From Candidatus Thorarchaeota archaeon (lineage in GTDB: Archaea > Asgardarchaeota > Thorarchaeia > Thorarchaeales > Thorarchaeaceae), in assembly GCA_030642465.1 (NCBI GenBank), contig DAOWNS010000109.1:1-6516 (forward strand): a DNA stretch of 6,516 nucleotides, given 5' to 3'. A program made the translations under genes and the position numbers. The notes beneath the pieces were generated by a model. It was not told the DNA's origin. It searched no databases and saw nothing but the letters and a program-made list of their open reading frames with translations. This document shows, piece after piece, positions 4,616 through 6,516 of the stretch. How positions within the stretch are numbered: the stretch's first letter is position 1; each line of letters opens with the position of its first letter.

Positions 4616-6516
4616 CTACTTTCGGGCGACTATTTCACCCTCTCCCGCAGGCAGAACCTGCATCACGTCCTCCTGCGGTATCTGCTGAATAGCGCGTTTC
4701 ATCTCTTCAGGTACAATTCCGGCAAGATGTTTGAGAATCTTCTTCACCAGCTGGCCTTTCTTTGTCCTTCCTGGCGTTACTCGGACGAAGAATTCTGTAT
4801 TCGCCTCTACTGCTGACGGCGGCCCAGAGATTGGAATTGCATCCTCTTCCTCGAATATCACTCCCACTGCCAGTTCCACAGGCACTCTTCGAACGTAATT
4901 CTTCGAGCCATAGAGCATAACTCCGCCAGCTGGGAGATACTCTCCGGAGGGTGGTGAGAAGCTTACTTGTTCCGGATTCACCCAGAATGCATCCCCACCT
5001 GAAAGGCCATCCTGCCAGGCTCTTGAGAAAGTCACAGAGAATTGCGCCGCCTCTTTGATGGTCTGGTCCCCTGGCGCAGTGTCCGGGACTTTGATCACAA
5101 CATAAGGCGCACCGTGAATCGCTGCGTGAAAGAATACGTCATTGGCACCCAATTGTCGCTTTGCCAAGCGTTCGTTGCTTTTTGCGTCACGACCCCCCAA
5201 GACGAGAAAACCCTCGGACGAAATAAACCATCTGAACTTCTCATACCAGTGCTTCTTCCGAGCTTTCACCCGGATTCTCTGGCTTGCAGGTTCGATATCG
5301 GTGGCTACAAGTTCCTCAAGTCGTGCTCGAGTCTTACCTATCTGTTTCTCGGCCCCTTTTGCCTTCGAGAGGGCTTTCTTTGCTTGATTGTAAGCGAGAG
5401 CGGCATTATCCTGTGCACTTTGCCTGATATCTAGGACAACCTCAGCACCATCTAGACATACAATAATCTGCCCTTTAGATGGAATAATTCTCTCAATCAG
5501 CAGCGCTGAGGCATTGCCCTGCTTCTTGCCATCTTCAATCCTCTGGGTAATCTCATCCCACGAGAGGCCGCCGGTACGAGCCCCTGAAACTGTGTCAAGC
5601 ACATCCTGCATGGTCTGGAAATGATTGTAAATCAGCTCTCCCGTCGCCTTTCGTTTCTCAGACTTGGTTATTAATGATTCAATACTCTCATGTTGCTTGT
5701 CGATTATCTTCTGCAGCCTTTGACGCTCCTTAGACATGGCGTCTTGCTGAGCATCTAGCTCTTCCGTTGATTCAGGTACTCCGAAAAACTCATCGATGGC
5801 CTGACTGAATGTGTCAAATGTTTCAACGTTTTCTTCACCGTGTGCCTCAAAAACGAAGGGAAGAAATACAATGGGCTCCGGCTCTACTTCCTCGTCATCA
5901 GGTTCAGCATAGACAACCCGCGGCTCTTTCACTCCCTCTTTGAGTTTCTCGGTGAAAAGATGAAGACCCGAGTTCAGGTCTTTGAGTGCTTGGGAATCGA
6001 GTTCGGATACCTTGGTCGTTGGAATTACACCAGCCAAGGCACATATCTCTTCACAGCTCAGAGAGTCCAGATTCAGCCTGCTTGCCAACGTCCTGACTAT
6101 GTTGGCTTTCGACTCGGATAGGATATTCTCCAAGGAGTCCTTCTCAAGGGCGAAAACATCAACTCCTCTTGGGGGCGGAAACTCGTATTTCGCCTTCGGA
6201 ATTACATTGCGGTCTTTCATCCTTCTGTAACGACGCGCGACGAAGATCATGTCCTCGGGATCCAGCAGCAATAGGTTTCCGTTCCCGAACAGCTCAGCAA
6301 CCAGCTTGTAGGAGTTCTCTTCATCCCCCACTTCAATCACAACAATTCGATCAAGTTCGTGCTGTTTGACTGAGAGGATTCTTTTCTCGCGAAGGTACTT
6401 CCTGAGGACACTGCAGAATTTAGATGGCACCCTAGGCGCCACTCGCTTGTACTCTGTAATATGGAAACGGCGTCCTGGCTCAATTAGGAGCTGGCTTGTC
6501 CCACCTCCTGGCCGAT
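4616..6516 (-). CDS. NFACT family ribosome quality-control protein (Rqc2/RqcH/NEMF homologue), N-terminus outside window
   Basis: This family binds the stalled large ribosomal subunit carrying peptidyl-tRNA and extends the nascent chain as a degradation tag; "fibronectin-binding" is an older label. I see 632 residues, and the frame stays open to the edge, so the start is missing, probably by some tens of residues. The 24 codons before GTG 6442 encode family-like sequence (LLIEPGRRFHITEYKR at 6443-6490). The NFACT-N part holds the conserved Asp-Arg pair (6347-6352) needed for tRNA binding in bacterial RqcH. A helix-hairpin-helix-like part is near 5980-6120. Coiled coil (about 5640-5780) and the NFACT-M helices (about 5300-5420) follow. 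The NFACT-R domain (about 4930-5255) contains HWYEKFRWFISS and GGRDAKSNE, but reads HAAIHGAP where HADIHGA is usual. The lysine-rich C-terminal part ends in TAG. The next gene starts 137 nt downstream. Confidence 0.92.
   Translation of the reverse strand, partial: RPGGGTSQLLIEPGRRFHITEYKRVAPRVPSKFCSVLRKYLREKRILSVKQHELDRIVVIEVGDEENSYKLVAELFGNGNLLLLDPEDMIFVARRYRRMKDRNVIPKAKYEFPPPRGVDVFALEKDSLENILSESKANIVRTLASRLNLDSLSCEEICALAGVIPTTKVSELDSQALKDLNSGLHLFTEKLKEGVKEPRVVYAEPDDEEVEPEPIVFLPFVFEAHGEENVETFDTFSQAIDEFFGVPESTEELDAQQDAMSKERQRLQKIIDKQHESIESLITKSEKRKATGELIYNHFQTMQDVLDTVSGARTGGLSWDEITQRIEDGKKQGNASALLIERIIPSKGQIIVCLDGAEVVLDIRQSAQDNAALAYNQAKKALSKAKGAEKQIGKTRARLEELVATDIEPASQRIRVKARKKHWYEKFRWFISSEGFLVLGGRDAKSNERLAKRQLGANDVFFHAAIHGAPYVVIKVPDTAPGDQTIKEAAQFSVTFSRAWQDGLSGGDAFWVNPEQVSFSPPSGEYLPAGGVMLYGSKNYVRRVPVELAVGVIFEEEDAIPISGPPSAVEANTEFFVRVTPGRTKKGQLVKKILKHLAGIVPEEMKRAIQQIPQEDVMQVLPAGEGEIVARK

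Noticed and set aside
4505..4816. Plus-strand open frame that crosses the 137-nt gap and could have been a small gene
   Set aside because: It overlaps the end of the NFACT gene, has no ribosome site or recognisable motif, and its composition follows from the antisense of real coding sequence.
6440..6442. GTG as the start codon of the NFACT protein
   Set aside because: The frame is open upstream to the window edge and encodes conserved NFACT-N residues, so this is an internal valine codon.
1..6516. CRISPR arrays, insertion sequences, integrase sites next to the tRNA, or defence genes
   Set aside because: No direct repeats, transposase or integrase motifs were seen, and the tRNA 3' end is not repeated elsewhere in the window as far as I could read.

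Overview
The window looks archaeal, with G+C close to one half. The signs are an NFACT/Rqc2-type protein with the archaeo-eukaryotic form of its NFACT-R domain, a CBS protein with a C-terminal zinc ribbon, an AMMECR1-family protein, TATA-like boxes before the tRNA and before one gene, and Shine-Dalgarno matches of the GAGGTGAT kind. A lineage cannot be fixed from this alone. A mesophilic archaeon, perhaps of the Asgard (Thorarchaeia-like) kind, is only a guess. There are no insertion sequences, CRISPR arrays, phage genes or long repeats. This is compact core-genome DNA.

Layout from left to right: a plus-strand tRNA-Glu(UUC) gene at 40-117 with encoded CCA, preceded by a TATA-like box. Everything else is on the minus strand, so in transcription order (right to left) it reads: an NFACT/RqcH-like ribosome quality-control protein cut by the right window edge (4616 to beyond 6516); a 137-nt gap with a TATA-like box and a chain of short inverted repeats; a two-CBS protein with a zinc ribbon (3915-4478); a four-CBS protein (3032-3850); dihydroorotase pyrC (1674-2984); an AMMECR1-family protein (1006-1635); and nadC, quinolinate phosphoribosyltransferase (130-990).

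Gaps shrink along the run (137, 64, 47, 38 and 15 nt), with no overlaps. The five genes from the zinc-ribbon CBS protein to nadC therefore look like one transcription unit, possibly started in the 137-nt gap. The theme appears to be nucleotide and cofactor synthesis (pyrimidine and NAD) together with two CBS proteins of the class that binds adenine nucleotides. A regulatory link between them is an inference from position only. NadC converges on tRNA-Glu with only 12 bp between nadC's stop and the tRNA CCA.

Two start sites needed correction. The NFACT reading frame stays open to the window edge, so an internal GTG at 6442 is not its start. The four-CBS protein most likely starts at the ATG at 3850, not at the upstream TTG. 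I found no clearly undescribed system. The items most worth a second look are the chained inverted repeats in the 137-nt gap and the Asp-to-Ala change in the NFACT-R signature.
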